DNA from: an uncultured Acetatifactor sp.
GTDB taxonomy: Bacteria; Bacillota; Clostridia; Lachnospirales; Lachnospiraceae
Assembly: GCA_910585665.1 (NCBI GenBank)
Contig: CAJUFI010000004.1
Coordinates: forward strand, 1-64,000
Length of the DNA stretch: 64,000 nucleotides
Direction of reading: 5' to 3'
Under the pieces are notes generated by a model that saw only the letters and a program-made list of their open reading frames with translations, was not told where the DNA came from and did not search any database. Shown here piece after piece: positions 19,039 through 27,664 of the stretch. How positions within the stretch are numbered: position 1 is the stretch's first letter; each line of letters starts with the position of its first letter. Made by a program: the position numbers and the translations under genes.

Positions 19039-19143
19039 TAAGGAATTGTCTACAAATAACTGATGCGAGTTTATAGCCGTTTTCGTTGTATTTCTGGGCT
19101 TTCTCCTAAACAAGTTGCATCAGTTATTTTCCGACAATTCCTA
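19039..19143 (+). repeat. Palindromic interspersed repeat, copy B
   Basis: Full copy. It starts TAAGGAATTGTCTACAAATA and ends in ATTTTCCGACAATTCCTA. The outer bases of the two ends are inverted complements: AGGAATTGTC pairs with GACAATTCCT, and the adjoining AAATAACTG and CAGTTATTT also pair. The centre (GAGTTTATAGCCGTTTTCGTTGTATTT) matches copy A, not copies C and D. It is preceded by ATCG, as is copy D. Confidence 0.9.
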
Positions 19144-19230
19144 ATCTAATCTGCTGAAATCGCTGGCAATGATTTCACGAAGCACTAGCGGAATATCAAC
19201 CGCCGCCCTGGCCGATGGGCATATCTTCAT
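19141..19230 (-). pseudogene. Possible 3' gene fragment ending in repeat B
   Basis: A 29-codon minus-strand frame (MKICPSARAAVDIPLVLREI...SRLD) whose TAG stop lies inside the terminal repeat of copy B. It has no clear ribosome site and no recognisable family. Between it and the FIST promoter (19231-19479) I see nothing else. It may be the remnant of a gene interrupted by the repeat, or chance. Confidence 0.25.
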
Positions 19231-19479
19231 ACCGCCGCAGTCTCCGCCAAAATTTTAACTGTAAGGCAGTATATCCTGAAGATCACTAAGCTTTGCCAAG
19301 CAACCCGACTCACGAACGAAAGATATCAGGGACATCGCGGCAAATCGAATCGCTCGTGAGCATAGGATTCTCTGGCAGACACTGCCGGAAAATGCAGACT
19401 TCAGATGACAGAACTATAATAACCAATCGCCCGGTATTTGTCAACAGCCCCGTCCGCCGAAACTTAAGGCAAATCATTG

Positions 19480-19509
19480 TTGACGTATCCTTGCCTGATA
19501 AAGTATAAT
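19480..19509 (+). promoter_or_regulatory. Promoter of the FIST-MCP pair
   Basis: TTGACG (-35) and TATAAT (-10) are separated by 18 bp, 74 bp before the FIST start codon. A good sigma-A-like match at the end of an otherwise gene-free stretch. Confidence 0.7.
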
Positions 19510-19583
19510 CATTACAGCCGTCATCCGCGGAACTGTCACGATGGCTGGAAATACACCCTAAACAATGGAAGGAAGGCTACTGT

Positions 19584-20639
19584 ATGAGGCAATTTTTCGG
19601 AATGAGCAAGCGTGGGGATCTGTCGGAAGCGGTCCGCAATCTGAGCAGCCCCCAGTTCATCATGCTGCTGTCGAACAACACCCAGTTCGAGGAGCATGTG
19701 AAGACCCTGGAGAAACTTTACCCCGGTATTCCCAGCATCGGGTGCATCGGAATGAGCTATGACACGAGCGTCGTGGAGAACGGCGTGGGAGTCATCGCGT
19801 TTTCGGGCGGAGTCAGCGCCACGGCCAATGTGCTGGAACAGGTATCCCTCATGCCGGTAAAATATATCCACCGGCTGGAAGCGGACGTGAGCAGGATCAA
19901 CGCTTCGAAGCAGGATACGGTATGCATCGATTTCTGTACCGGCAACGATGCCTGCGCCCTGACCACGCTCTATACAGTGCTGAAATCCAGAGGCATCCAG
20001 CTGGTAGGCGGCACAGGCGACGGCGGCAAGGTGTCCGCCAACGGCAAGGTCTACGAAGATTCCGTGGCCTATGCCCTGATCCGCAACCAGAGCGGACGGG
20101 TGAAGGCCTACAAGGAGAATATCTACCATCCTCTCGGCAATTATCGTTTCATCGCGTCAAATACGGACCGGGCCAATTACATAATCGGTTCCCTGAACGG
20201 TCAGCCCGCCAAGCAGGTATACCAGAACATCCTGCATGTGACGGATCAGGAAATCCTCACCCAGACTTTCAAGAATCCTTTCGGCAAACTCAACGGAGAC
20301 GACACCTGTATCATTTCCATCAAAGAAGTCAGCGGCAACTCCCTGGCCTGTTTCCGCCAGGTGAACGACTCCGATGTGCTGATGCTGCTGGAACTGGGCG
20401 ATTACCAGGCGACGGTGCGCAATACCATACAGCAGATCTGCCGGGATTTCCCCAAGCGCTCCGCTGTCTTCTCCGTGAACTGCCTGTTCCGGTACAAGCT
20501 CTTCAGCGAGCGCCGCTATATGCAGGATTACCTGAAGGAAATGAGCGCCCTGGGCAGCCATGCCGGTCTCGTGGGCTATGGGGAGCACTACAACAATCAG
20601 TTCGTGAACCAGTCCATGACATGTGTTGTCTTTGAGTAG
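19584..20639 (+). CDS. FIST domain sensory protein
   Basis: 351 residues, soluble. It has the FIST N and C domain pattern: IGCIGMSYDTSVVENGVGVIAFSGG in the first half, LVGGTGDGGKVSANGKVYEDSVAYALI near 130-155, and FSVNCLFRYKLFSERRYMQDYL then HAGLVGYGEHYNNQFVNQSMTCVVF at the end. FIST modules are predicted intracellular ligand sensors often linked to chemotaxis transducers or output domains. Ribosome site GGAAGG. The next gene, 42 bp on, is a soluble methyl-accepting protein, so the two probably form a sensor-transducer pair. Confidence 0.88.
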   Translation: MRQFFGMSKRGDLSEAVRNLSSPQFIMLLSNNTQFEEHVKTLEKLYPGIPSIGCIGMSYDTSVVENGVGVIAFSGGVSATANVLEQVSLMPVKYIHRLEADVSRINASKQDTVCIDFCTGNDACALTTLYTVLKSRGIQLVGGTGDGGKVSANGKVYEDSVAYALIRNQSGRVKAYKENIYHPLGNYRFIASNTDRANYIIGSLNGQPAKQVYQNILHVTDQEILTQTFKNPFGKLNGDDTCIISIKEVSGNSLACFRQVNDSDVLMLLELGDYQATVRNTIQQICRDFPKRSAVFSVNCLFRYKLFSERRYMQDYLKEMSALGSHAGLVGYGEHYNNQFVNQSMTCVVFE

Positions 20640-20681
20640 TTTTTTGAACGAAAAACCGATGAATGCGAGGAGGACATTATA

Positions 20682-21632
20682 ATGTTGTTTTCAAAAAAAG
20701 GACGCTCCAACAAAAGGAAAGGGCTGCACGACGCGGAAACCCTCTACCCGGTGCTGCATGTAATCAGCACCCTGAAGGACTACCAGAAAGAGATGGTCCG
20801 AAAGGAAGTGGAATCCCTGTTGGAGCTCAGCAAGGTGGGCAGCTCCTTTGACGGCGTGCTGAACGAAGCCGACCAGTTCCAGGGACAGCTCCAGGATTTC
20901 GGGCAGTCTTTTTCCAGCATCAATCAGGCAGCCGGCCAGTTCGCCCAGGTGCGGACGGATATCACCCAGACGGTGTCGGAAGCCCAGGATATGGTGGAAG
21001 AGCTCAAGCTCACCTCGGCACAGGTACAGAAGACCTACAGCGAAATGGAGCATACCTTTGAGCATCTCCAGGCCGCCGTGAAAAGCATCCAGCAGTGCAT
21101 GAGCAAAATCGTGTCCATCGCGGACGAGACCAACATCCTGGCCATCAATGCCTCCATCGAGGCCGCAAGGGCCGGGGAGCAGGGCAAGGGCTTCGCGGTG
21201 GTGGCCGAGAAGGTCAGAGAGCTGGCAAGGGAGATCAAGGAGCTCACCGACGACGTGGACTCCAGTATCCATAACGTGGAATCAGGCGCCGCGGAACTCA
21301 GCGGCAGCATACAGGCTTCCCAGGATGCGCTGGGACAGGGCTTCGGCATCGTAAACGGCACGTCGGAATCTTTCCGGCAGATCACATCCGCCGCGGAGGG
21401 CGCTTCCTCTGTACAGGCAGCGATCTCCGGGGTGATCGCCGGGTCCCAGCAGGACTTACAGACGCTCTGCCAGTTCTTCGACAGAATCAAGCTCCAGTAT
21501 CAGGAAGTGGTGAAGCATATCGACCGGGCAAGCCGCCTGGGCACCACCAAGAGCGTCATGTTCGAGGATGTGGAGAATATGCTCTCCCAGATTCCGCCCA
21601 TCGTAAAGGATACCGATCCGGGCGCGGACTGA
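20682..21632 (+). CDS. Soluble methyl-accepting chemotaxis protein-like transducer
   Basis: 316 residues with no membrane segment. The C-terminal signalling hairpin is clear, with IVSIADETNILAINASIEAARAGEQGKGFAVVA (about 143-175), the conserved tip of chemotaxis receptors that contacts CheA and CheW. The N-terminal part is short and helical and has no sensory domain. GAGGAGG precedes the start. The upstream FIST protein may supply sensing. No che genes are in the window. Confidence 0.9.
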   Translation: MLFSKKGRSNKRKGLHDAETLYPVLHVISTLKDYQKEMVRKEVESLLELSKVGSSFDGVLNEADQFQGQLQDFGQSFSSINQAAGQFAQVRTDITQTVSEAQDMVEELKLTSAQVQKTYSEMEHTFEHLQAAVKSIQQCMSKIVSIADETNILAINASIEAARAGEQGKGFAVVAEKVRELAREIKELTDDVDSSIHNVESGAAELSGSIQASQDALGQGFGIVNGTSESFRQITSAAEGASSVQAAISGVIAGSQQDLQTLCQFFDRIKLQYQEVVKHIDRASRLGTTKSVMFEDVENMLSQIPPIVKDTDPGAD

Positions 21633-21685
21633 AACCCGCAGCCGCACATCCGGGCTCCCTGGGAGCCGCATAAAGGCGGTGGCAT

Positions 21686-22351
21686 ATGCATATTTTGATT
21701 ATAGAAGACGATCCCCTGTTCCGCCGGGAAATGAAAGATTTCCTGGAGAATTCCCTGTATCATGTCACCGCGCTGACGGAATTCGACTGCATTGTCCCAA
21801 AGGCCCTCTCCCTCCGGCCGGACCTTATCCTGCTGGACTGGAATCTTCCCGGGCAGTCCGGCTTTGAGCTCTGTGCGGAAATCCGCGCTTGTTCGGATGT
21901 CCCCATCATTTTCGTCACAGGGCGGGAGGACTCCATGGACGAGGCGGCTGCCCTTCTGAAAGGCGGAGACGACTACATCACCAAGCCTTTCCACCCTTCC
22001 GTGCTGCTGGCCCATATCTCGGCCGTGCTGAAACGGACACGGAAAGAAGCACAGGACAGCACCGTCTTGATCCACCTGGGACTGGAGCTGGATCTGGCAA
22101 AGGCTCAGGTCCGCTATCAGGGGCGGCGGGCGGAGCTGACCAGGAACGAGCTGAAGATACTGCACTGCCTGTTCCGGCATCCGGGGGAGATCGTGCCGCG
22201 GACAGAGCTGATCGAATATCTGTGGGACGCTTCCGTCTTCATCGACGACAATTCCCTGAGCATCCATGTCACCCGCATCCGCGGCAAGCTAAAGGAGCTG
22301 GGCCTGCCTGACTTCATCCATACGAAACGGGGAATGGGGTATTTCATATGA
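21686..22351 (+). CDS. bceR: BceR-type response regulator
   Basis: 221 residues of OmpR type. The receiver begins ILIIEDDPLFRREM; phospho-acceptor in DLILLDWNLPGQSGFE; lysine in DDYITKPFHP. The winged helix has LTRNELKILHCL and DDNSLSIHVTRIRGKL, typical of regulators controlling bacitracin-type resistance transporters. Its stop overlaps the start of the kinase gene (ATGA), so the two are translationally coupled. Confidence 0.9.
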   Translation: MHILIIEDDPLFRREMKDFLENSLYHVTALTEFDCIVPKALSLRPDLILLDWNLPGQSGFELCAEIRACSDVPIIFVTGREDSMDEAAALLKGGDDYITKPFHPSVLLAHISAVLKRTRKEAQDSTVLIHLGLELDLAKAQVRYQGRRAELTRNELKILHCLFRHPGEIVPRTELIEYLWDASVFIDDNSLSIHVTRIRGKLKELGLPDFIHTKRGMGYFI

Positions 22352-23358
22352 ACTTTCTCGACTTTCTGAAAGACAAACTACTGCTGCTGACGCTCCAGGC
22401 TGCCTGTATGCTGGCGTCGGCGGCTTTTTTGTATGCCACCGGCTATCCGGCGGCATACATCGGCATCCTCCTGTTCTGCTGGTTTTTGATCCTCTCTGTG
22501 TGGCTCCTGGGGGAGTATGTCCGCAGACGGCGGTATTTCCGGCAGCTGGAGCGGATTCTGGAGGACGCCGACCAGAAGTATCTGCTGGGGGAGCTGATGC
22601 CGGAGTCTTTCCGGCTGGAGGACAGGCTGTACCGGGACATGATCCGCAGATCCAGCAAATCCGTCATCGAGCGAATCCACGCTGTGGAGGACGCCGGAAA
22701 GGATTACCGGGAGTACATCGAAAGCTGGGTCCATGAGATCAAGGCCCCCATCGCGGACATCGGTCTGCTGTGCGAGAAGCAAAAGGACGGCATCGGCCGC
22801 CGTATCCTGACGGAGAACCGGCGGACGGAGAACTATGTGGACATGGCCCTCTTCTACGCCCGCTCGGATGAAGTCTATCAGGACTATCTCATCAAAGAGA
22901 CCACCCTGCAGGACACCGCGGAGGAGATGCTTCGGAAAAACAAGTATTATTTGATTGAAAACCGGATACAGGCGGAGGTGTGCTGCCCGGATACCGTGTA
23001 TACCGATGTAAAATGGATTGCTTTTATCCTGAACCAGCTGATTCTGAACGCGGTGAAATACCGGCGGGATTCCGGGCCCCGGATACGGATTTCCACCGAA
23101 AGGGAAAGCCGCAGCGTCCTGCTGACGGTGGAGGACAATGGGCTGGGCATCCCTCCGGAGGAGCTGCCCCGCATCTTCGACAAGGGCTTCACCGGGACCA
23201 ACGGCAGGATCCGCGGCCAGTCCACCGGCATGGGGCTGTACCTGTGCCGGAAGCTTTGCGGGAAGCTGGGAATCCGGATTGGGGCAGAGTCCGCGGAGGG
23301 GCGCGGGACGCGGATTATGCTGGAGTTTCCTGTGAGCGATTATCTGATGAAGCACTGA
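22348..23358 (+). CDS. bceS: BceS-type intramembrane-sensing histidine kinase
   Basis: 336 residues. Two membrane helices (about 12-32 and 36-54) are separated by only a few outside residues, the hallmark of intramembrane-sensing kinases that receive their signal from the partner ABC transporter. The catalytic core has WVHEIKAPIAD (phospho-acceptor His), LNQLILNAVKYR and GLGIPPEELPRIFDKGFTG with STGMGLYLCRKL. Length and order match BceS/YvcQ. Confidence 0.9.
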   Translation: MNFLDFLKDKLLLLTLQAACMLASAAFLYATGYPAAYIGILLFCWFLILSVWLLGEYVRRRRYFRQLERILEDADQKYLLGELMPESFRLEDRLYRDMIRRSSKSVIERIHAVEDAGKDYREYIESWVHEIKAPIADIGLLCEKQKDGIGRRILTENRRTENYVDMALFYARSDEVYQDYLIKETTLQDTAEEMLRKNKYYLIENRIQAEVCCPDTVYTDVKWIAFILNQLILNAVKYRRDSGPRIRISTERESRSVLLTVEDNGLGIPPEELPRIFDKGFTGTNGRIRGQSTGMGLYLCRKLCGKLGIRIGAESAEGRGTRIMLEFPVSDYLMKH

Positions 23359-23560
23359 CTGCTTTCGGCATGATGTTCCCATCCCCCCGCTGGCACAATC
23401 TTTCAAAAAAGAAAGATTATTGCAATGGACCCTGATACCATATTTCCCTTCTGTCTGTTATAGTATCTTTATGCAAAGCCTTATCCCGGCAGGAACCATT
23501 TTTCAGGCAACGCTGAGACGGATTATAAAAACTGCCGGAACAGGCAGAAAGGGACATACA

Positions 23561-24328
23561 ATGAGCAATTACATTCAGGTATGCGATGTGGAGAAATACT
23601 ACGGAAACGGCTCCAACGCCTCCAAGGCCGTAGACCGGGTCAGTTTCCAGGTGGAACAGGGCGAGTTCGTGGGCGTCATGGGGGCCTCCGGCTCCGGCAA
23701 GACCACGCTCTTAAACATGCTCTCCACCATCGACAGCGTCACCGCAGGCCACATCTATTATGAAGACATCGACATCACGGAACTGTCCGAAAACAAATTG
23801 TCGGAATTCCGTAAACAGAACCTGGGGTTCGTCTTCCAGGAGTACAATCTGCTGGACACCCTCACCATCGAGGAGAACATTCTGCTGGCCCTGACTCTGC
23901 ACAGCCGGCACAAGGCGGAAATCCTGGGCCGCTGTCAGGAACTGCTCTCTCTTCTGGGCATCGAAGACATCCGGAACAGCTTTCCCTACCAGGTCTCCGG
24001 CGGCCAGAAGCAGCGCTGTGCCTGTGCCAGGGCCCTGGCCAACCGCCCCAGGCTGCTCCTGGCGGATGAGCCCACCGGGGCACTGGATTCCCGCTCCGCC
24101 CAGACTCTTCTGGAGACTTTCACCGACATGAACCGGAAACTGAACGCCACCATCTTCATGGTGACCCATGACGCGTTCTCCGCCAGCTACTGCGGCCGGA
24201 TCCTGTTCCTGAAGGACGGCCGGATTTTCCACGAGCTGCGCCGGGGCCGGAAAAGCAGACGGGAATTCCTGAACGAGATTCTGGACGTGCTGTCCCTGAC
24301 AGGAGGTGAGCTTTCCCATGCTGAATAA
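23561..24328 (+). CDS. bceA: BceA-type ABC transporter ATP-binding protein
   Basis: 255 residues from the ATG at 23561 (AAAGGG upstream); the longer frame from 23420 lacks a ribosome site. It belongs to the MacB/BceA class: Walker A MGASGSGKTT, Q-loop region GFVFQEYNLLDTLT, signature VSGGQKQR and Walker B LLLADEPTGALDS. The 3' end overlaps the permease start by 11 bp. With BceB it should form the transporter that both detoxifies and senses cell-wall-active peptides. Confidence 0.93.
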   Translation: MSNYIQVCDVEKYYGNGSNASKAVDRVSFQVEQGEFVGVMGASGSGKTTLLNMLSTIDSVTAGHIYYEDIDITELSENKLSEFRKQNLGFVFQEYNLLDTLTIEENILLALTLHSRHKAEILGRCQELLSLLGIEDIRNSFPYQVSGGQKQRCACARALANRPRLLLADEPTGALDSRSAQTLLETFTDMNRKLNATIFMVTHDAFSASYCGRILFLKDGRIFHELRRGRKSRREFLNEILDVLSLTGGELSHAE

Positions 24329-26393
24329 GCTTGCTTTGCGCAATGTCCTGCGCTCCGCCAGGGATTATATGGTGTATTTTCTGACTATGATGCTGGTGAC
24401 GGCCATCATGTTCGCTTTCCACTCCCTGATATTCTCCGAGGACCTCCGGCAGCTTTTTGAGATGGCCCTGCTTCTGGCCGTGCTGATTGGCCTGGCCTCT
24501 TTCTTCGTGGTCCTGATCGTGGCCTGGCTGATCAATTACATGGTGCGCTTCATCCTGGAAAAAAGGAGCCGGGAATTCGGCATCTACCTGCTGATCGGGA
24601 TGAAGAAAAAAGAGATTGCAAAGCTGTACTTACGGGAGAGTCTGCTGCTGGGCGTCGGGGCATTCGGGGGCGGGCTGCTGCTGGGGCTTCTGCTGCAGCA
24701 GATCCTGATGGCCATCCTATACAGCTGCATCCAGATGGAATACCGCATCCGCCTGGAGTGGAACCCGGGATGTCTGGCCACCACCGCCGCCTGTTACGGC
24801 GGGTGCTATCTGCTGGCGCTGCTGCGGTGCCGCAGGCGCTTCCGGAAGATGAACATCCACGCCCTGATGAACAGAGAGCGGCTGAACGAACAGCTCAAGG
24901 AGTCCCGCGTAGAGGCCAGGCGCTGGCTGCTCCCCCTTTCCGGGCTGGGACTGCTGGGACTGGGACTAATGCTGTTCTTCTATAAGAACTGGAGCAATGT
25001 CACGATTCTGGGCTTCCTGGCGGGGCTGGTGCTGGTCATCTACCTGTTCTACTCAGGCCTTGCGGCCAGGATTGTCTGCTATGTGCGGAAGAAAGGGAAT
25101 GGGGTCTTTCATGGGCAGAACCTGTTTCTGCTGCGGCAGTTCGCCTCCAAGGTCAGGACGCTGCGCTTTACTTTGGGCACTTTGACCTCCCTGTTCGTGT
25201 TGGCGCTCTTAGGCTGCGCCATCGCTCTGATGTTCAATGATTTCCAGAACCAGATGCTGGCGGTGAAATGGCCCTTTGACATCCAGATATTCAGCGGGGA
25301 TACCGAGGAGGATTTCCGGCGGGAATGGGAGGTGCTGGAGCGGGAGGCTCATGTGGAGGAAAGCCATACTTATTTTATCTATCAGAACGGTACCAATCCG
25401 GTCAATACATGGCTGTGCACCCATCTCAGAATCTTCGGCGATGATTACCTGAACAGCGACGGGACTCCCAACCAGGCGGAAATCACGAGCAGAGACACCT
25501 GGGCCTATTACAGGTTCGACACCTACATCGCGCTGTCCGACTACAACCGCATCCGGGAAATGGCCGGTCTTTACGCCGTCGCTTTGGGCGAAGGGGAATA
25601 TCTGCTCCACCTGAAAGAGCGGGTCTGGAACGAGACCGGGGACTTCACGGGGGAAATCGCGGTATCCGGCCCGGATGGCGGGACGCTTCGTGCGGCAGGC
25701 ATCCGCACGGAGCCGCTCTCTCAGGACGGCCATAACGGAGCGGATTATCTGCTTGTAGTCTCCGACGAGGCGGCCCGGCAGATGACTCCCTATTACAGGA
25801 TGCTGGTTGCGAATCTGGCGGAAAAAGCACCCGGCACCCTCCAGCAGTCCCTGGACGCCCTGGAATCACGGGACAGCTATGAGGATTTCGGCAGCCACAG
25901 GGTGCTGGACTCCATGGCCTCCGGCACGGATCAAATCGCGGTGTATGTATACAAAAATATGGTCAGGGACAATCTGATTCCGGAAGCAAAGTTCCTGCTG
26001 TCCTCCGTCATTTTCGCGCTGGTCTATGCGGGGCTGGTCTTCGTCTGCGTGGCGCTGACCGTGCTCTCCGTGCAGCAGCTCTCGGATTCCGCCAGGTACC
26101 GGTTCCGCTATCAGGTGCTGCACCAGATCGGGCTGAGCCGGAAAGAGATATCCGGCGTCATCCTGAAGCAGCTGGCCCTGTTCTATCTGTGCCCCATTTT
26201 GTTCGCGGCCCTTGTCAGCGGGATTATTTCGGTGTATCTGGGATGGATGTTCAATTTCTATACCGGCACGCACACGGCGGCGGCAGGGTATTTCGGGGTT
26301 TCGTTTTTGATGTTCCTGTCTGTCTACGGGGTTTATTTTGCGGTGACTTATGTGGGGTTCCAGCGGAATGTGCTGACAGAGCCGGGTTCCTGA
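24318..26393 (+). CDS. bceB: BceB-type ABC transporter permease
   Basis: 691 residues from the ATG at 24318, which has AGGAGG 11 bases upstream; a GTG at 24306 is within the ribosome site. Ten membrane helices are expected: a first FtsX-type set (about 20-280), a large extracellular domain of about 210 residues (about 310-540), and a final FtsX-type set (about 560-690) with the conserved FRYQVLHQIGLSRKEI. This is the architecture of the bacitracin/lantibiotic resistance family, where the large loop mediates substrate detection. Confidence 0.93.
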   Translation: MLNKLALRNVLRSARDYMVYFLTMMLVTAIMFAFHSLIFSEDLRQLFEMALLLAVLIGLASFFVVLIVAWLINYMVRFILEKRSREFGIYLLIGMKKKEIAKLYLRESLLLGVGAFGGGLLLGLLLQQILMAILYSCIQMEYRIRLEWNPGCLATTAACYGGCYLLALLRCRRRFRKMNIHALMNRERLNEQLKESRVEARRWLLPLSGLGLLGLGLMLFFYKNWSNVTILGFLAGLVLVIYLFYSGLAARIVCYVRKKGNGVFHGQNLFLLRQFASKVRTLRFTLGTLTSLFVLALLGCAIALMFNDFQNQMLAVKWPFDIQIFSGDTEEDFRREWEVLEREAHVEESHTYFIYQNGTNPVNTWLCTHLRIFGDDYLNSDGTPNQAEITSRDTWAYYRFDTYIALSDYNRIREMAGLYAVALGEGEYLLHLKERVWNETGDFTGEIAVSGPDGGTLRAAGIRTEPLSQDGHNGADYLLVVSDEAARQMTPYYRMLVANLAEKAPGTLQQSLDALESRDSYEDFGSHRVLDSMASGTDQIAVYVYKNMVRDNLIPEAKFLLSSVIFALVYAGLVFVCVALTVLSVQQLSDSARYRFRYQVLHQIGLSRKEISGVILKQLALFYLCPILFAALVSGIISVYLGWMFNFYTGTHTAAAGYFGVSFLMFLSVYGVYFAVTYVGFQRNVLTEPGS

Positions 26394-26599
26394 TTTCTCT
26401 GAATGTACGTTCTCCTCGGCGGAGGAGTCCGGATGTCCTTTGGCGAAATTTGTTGGATGTAATTTTCAAACACTGGATGGTGGATATGCACTTATTAAAT
26501 CAAACAACTGAAGAACCTGGACAAACGAAGGAAATACATACAAACCTTGAACCCAATAGAATGCTGAAAAATAGATTTCCGCAACAGTTTCGAAACGAC

Positions 26600-27466
26600 T
26601 CAAAACAGCATCAATATCGTCCCGGCCACAAGCAGACCCAATCCGATGCCTGACCTCCGGGAAAGCCGCTCCCCGAATATAAAATGCGAGAACGCCACCG
26701 TCACCAGGATGCTGAGCTTGTCGATGGGAACCACCACGCTGGCGGGTCCGTCCTGCAGCGCCTTGTAATAGCAGAGCCAGGAACCGCCTGTGGCCAGCCC
26801 CGAGAGGCAGATAAACATCAACTCCCTGGGCGGGATATCTTTTATTGTATTCTGCTTTCCTGTGGCGAACACCATGACCCAGGCCATGGCCAGCACCACC
26901 ACGGTGCGGATGGCGGTGCCGAGGTTGGACTCCACGCCGGAGATGCCGATTTTCCCCAGGATAGAGGTAAGGCTTGCAAACAGCGCCGAACCGGCAGCGT
27001 AAAGAAGCCAGCTTTTCCCCTTTCTCTGGCCGGGTTCCGTTTTCCCCTCTTTTTTCTCAATCATCAGAAACGTGCCCACCGCAATCAGCGCCACGCCGGC
27101 CGTTCCGATCAGGCTGATTTTTTCCCGCAGAAAGAGAAATGCCAGAAGGATGGTCAGCACGGTGCTGGACTTGTCGATGGGCACCACTTTGTTGATGTCG
27201 CCCAGCTGCAGCGCCCTGAAATAGCACAGCCAGGAGGCCCCTGTGGCAAGGCCCGACAGAATCAGGAACAGGAAAGCCTTCCCCTCTATCTGCCCTATCT
27301 GGGAGCCGGATCCCGCCACCAGCACCATGATCCATGCAAAAACCAGCACCACAATGGTTCGCACGGCAGTGGCCACATTGGAGTCTGTCCTGCGGATGCC
27401 GCACTTTGCCAAGATGGACGTGCCCCCGGCAAATATCGCCGAACCGAACGCAAATACTATCCACAT
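26600..27466 (-). CDS. EamA/DMT family transporter
   Basis: 288 residues, ten predicted helices in two EamA repeats: the first half contains LSGLATGASWLCYFRALQLGDINKVVPIDK and the second half LSGLATGGSWLCYYKALQDGPASVVVPIDK, a clear internal duplication. Such proteins export or import small metabolites; substrate not assignable. The start is uncertain (ATG 27466, GTG 27475 or ATG 27478 share one GAGAGGG site). It stands alone between bceB and the cardiolipin synthase, and the 206 bp on its 3' side are empty. Confidence 0.88.
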   Translation of the reverse strand: MWIVFAFGSAIFAGGTSILAKCGIRRTDSNVATAVRTIVVLVFAWIMVLVAGSGSQIGQIEGKAFLFLILSGLATGASWLCYFRALQLGDINKVVPIDKSSTVLTILLAFLFLREKISLIGTAGVALIAVGTFLMIEKKEGKTEPGQRKGKSWLLYAAGSALFASLTSILGKIGISGVESNLGTAIRTVVVLAMAWVMVFATGKQNTIKDIPPRELMFICLSGLATGGSWLCYYKALQDGPASVVVPIDKLSILVTVAFSHFIFGERLSRRSGIGLGLLVAGTILMLF

Positions 27467-27664
27467 ACCTATCACCATACCCTCTCTATTCCTATTCTGT
27501 CACATATCTCTTTCCCCATACTTCCCCTGCGCCATTCCATACTGGCAAATGCTGTCTTTCTATTGCTCCATAAATTCCCTGTGCCATATATTCCATGGGC
27601 TGCCAACACATGACACATTACATATGCCATGGCCCGGCAAAATGCCTATGTCCGTTCCGCCCAG

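Noticed and set aside
26394..26599. Possible short gene after bceB
   Set aside because: Frames present lack start signals and coding character.
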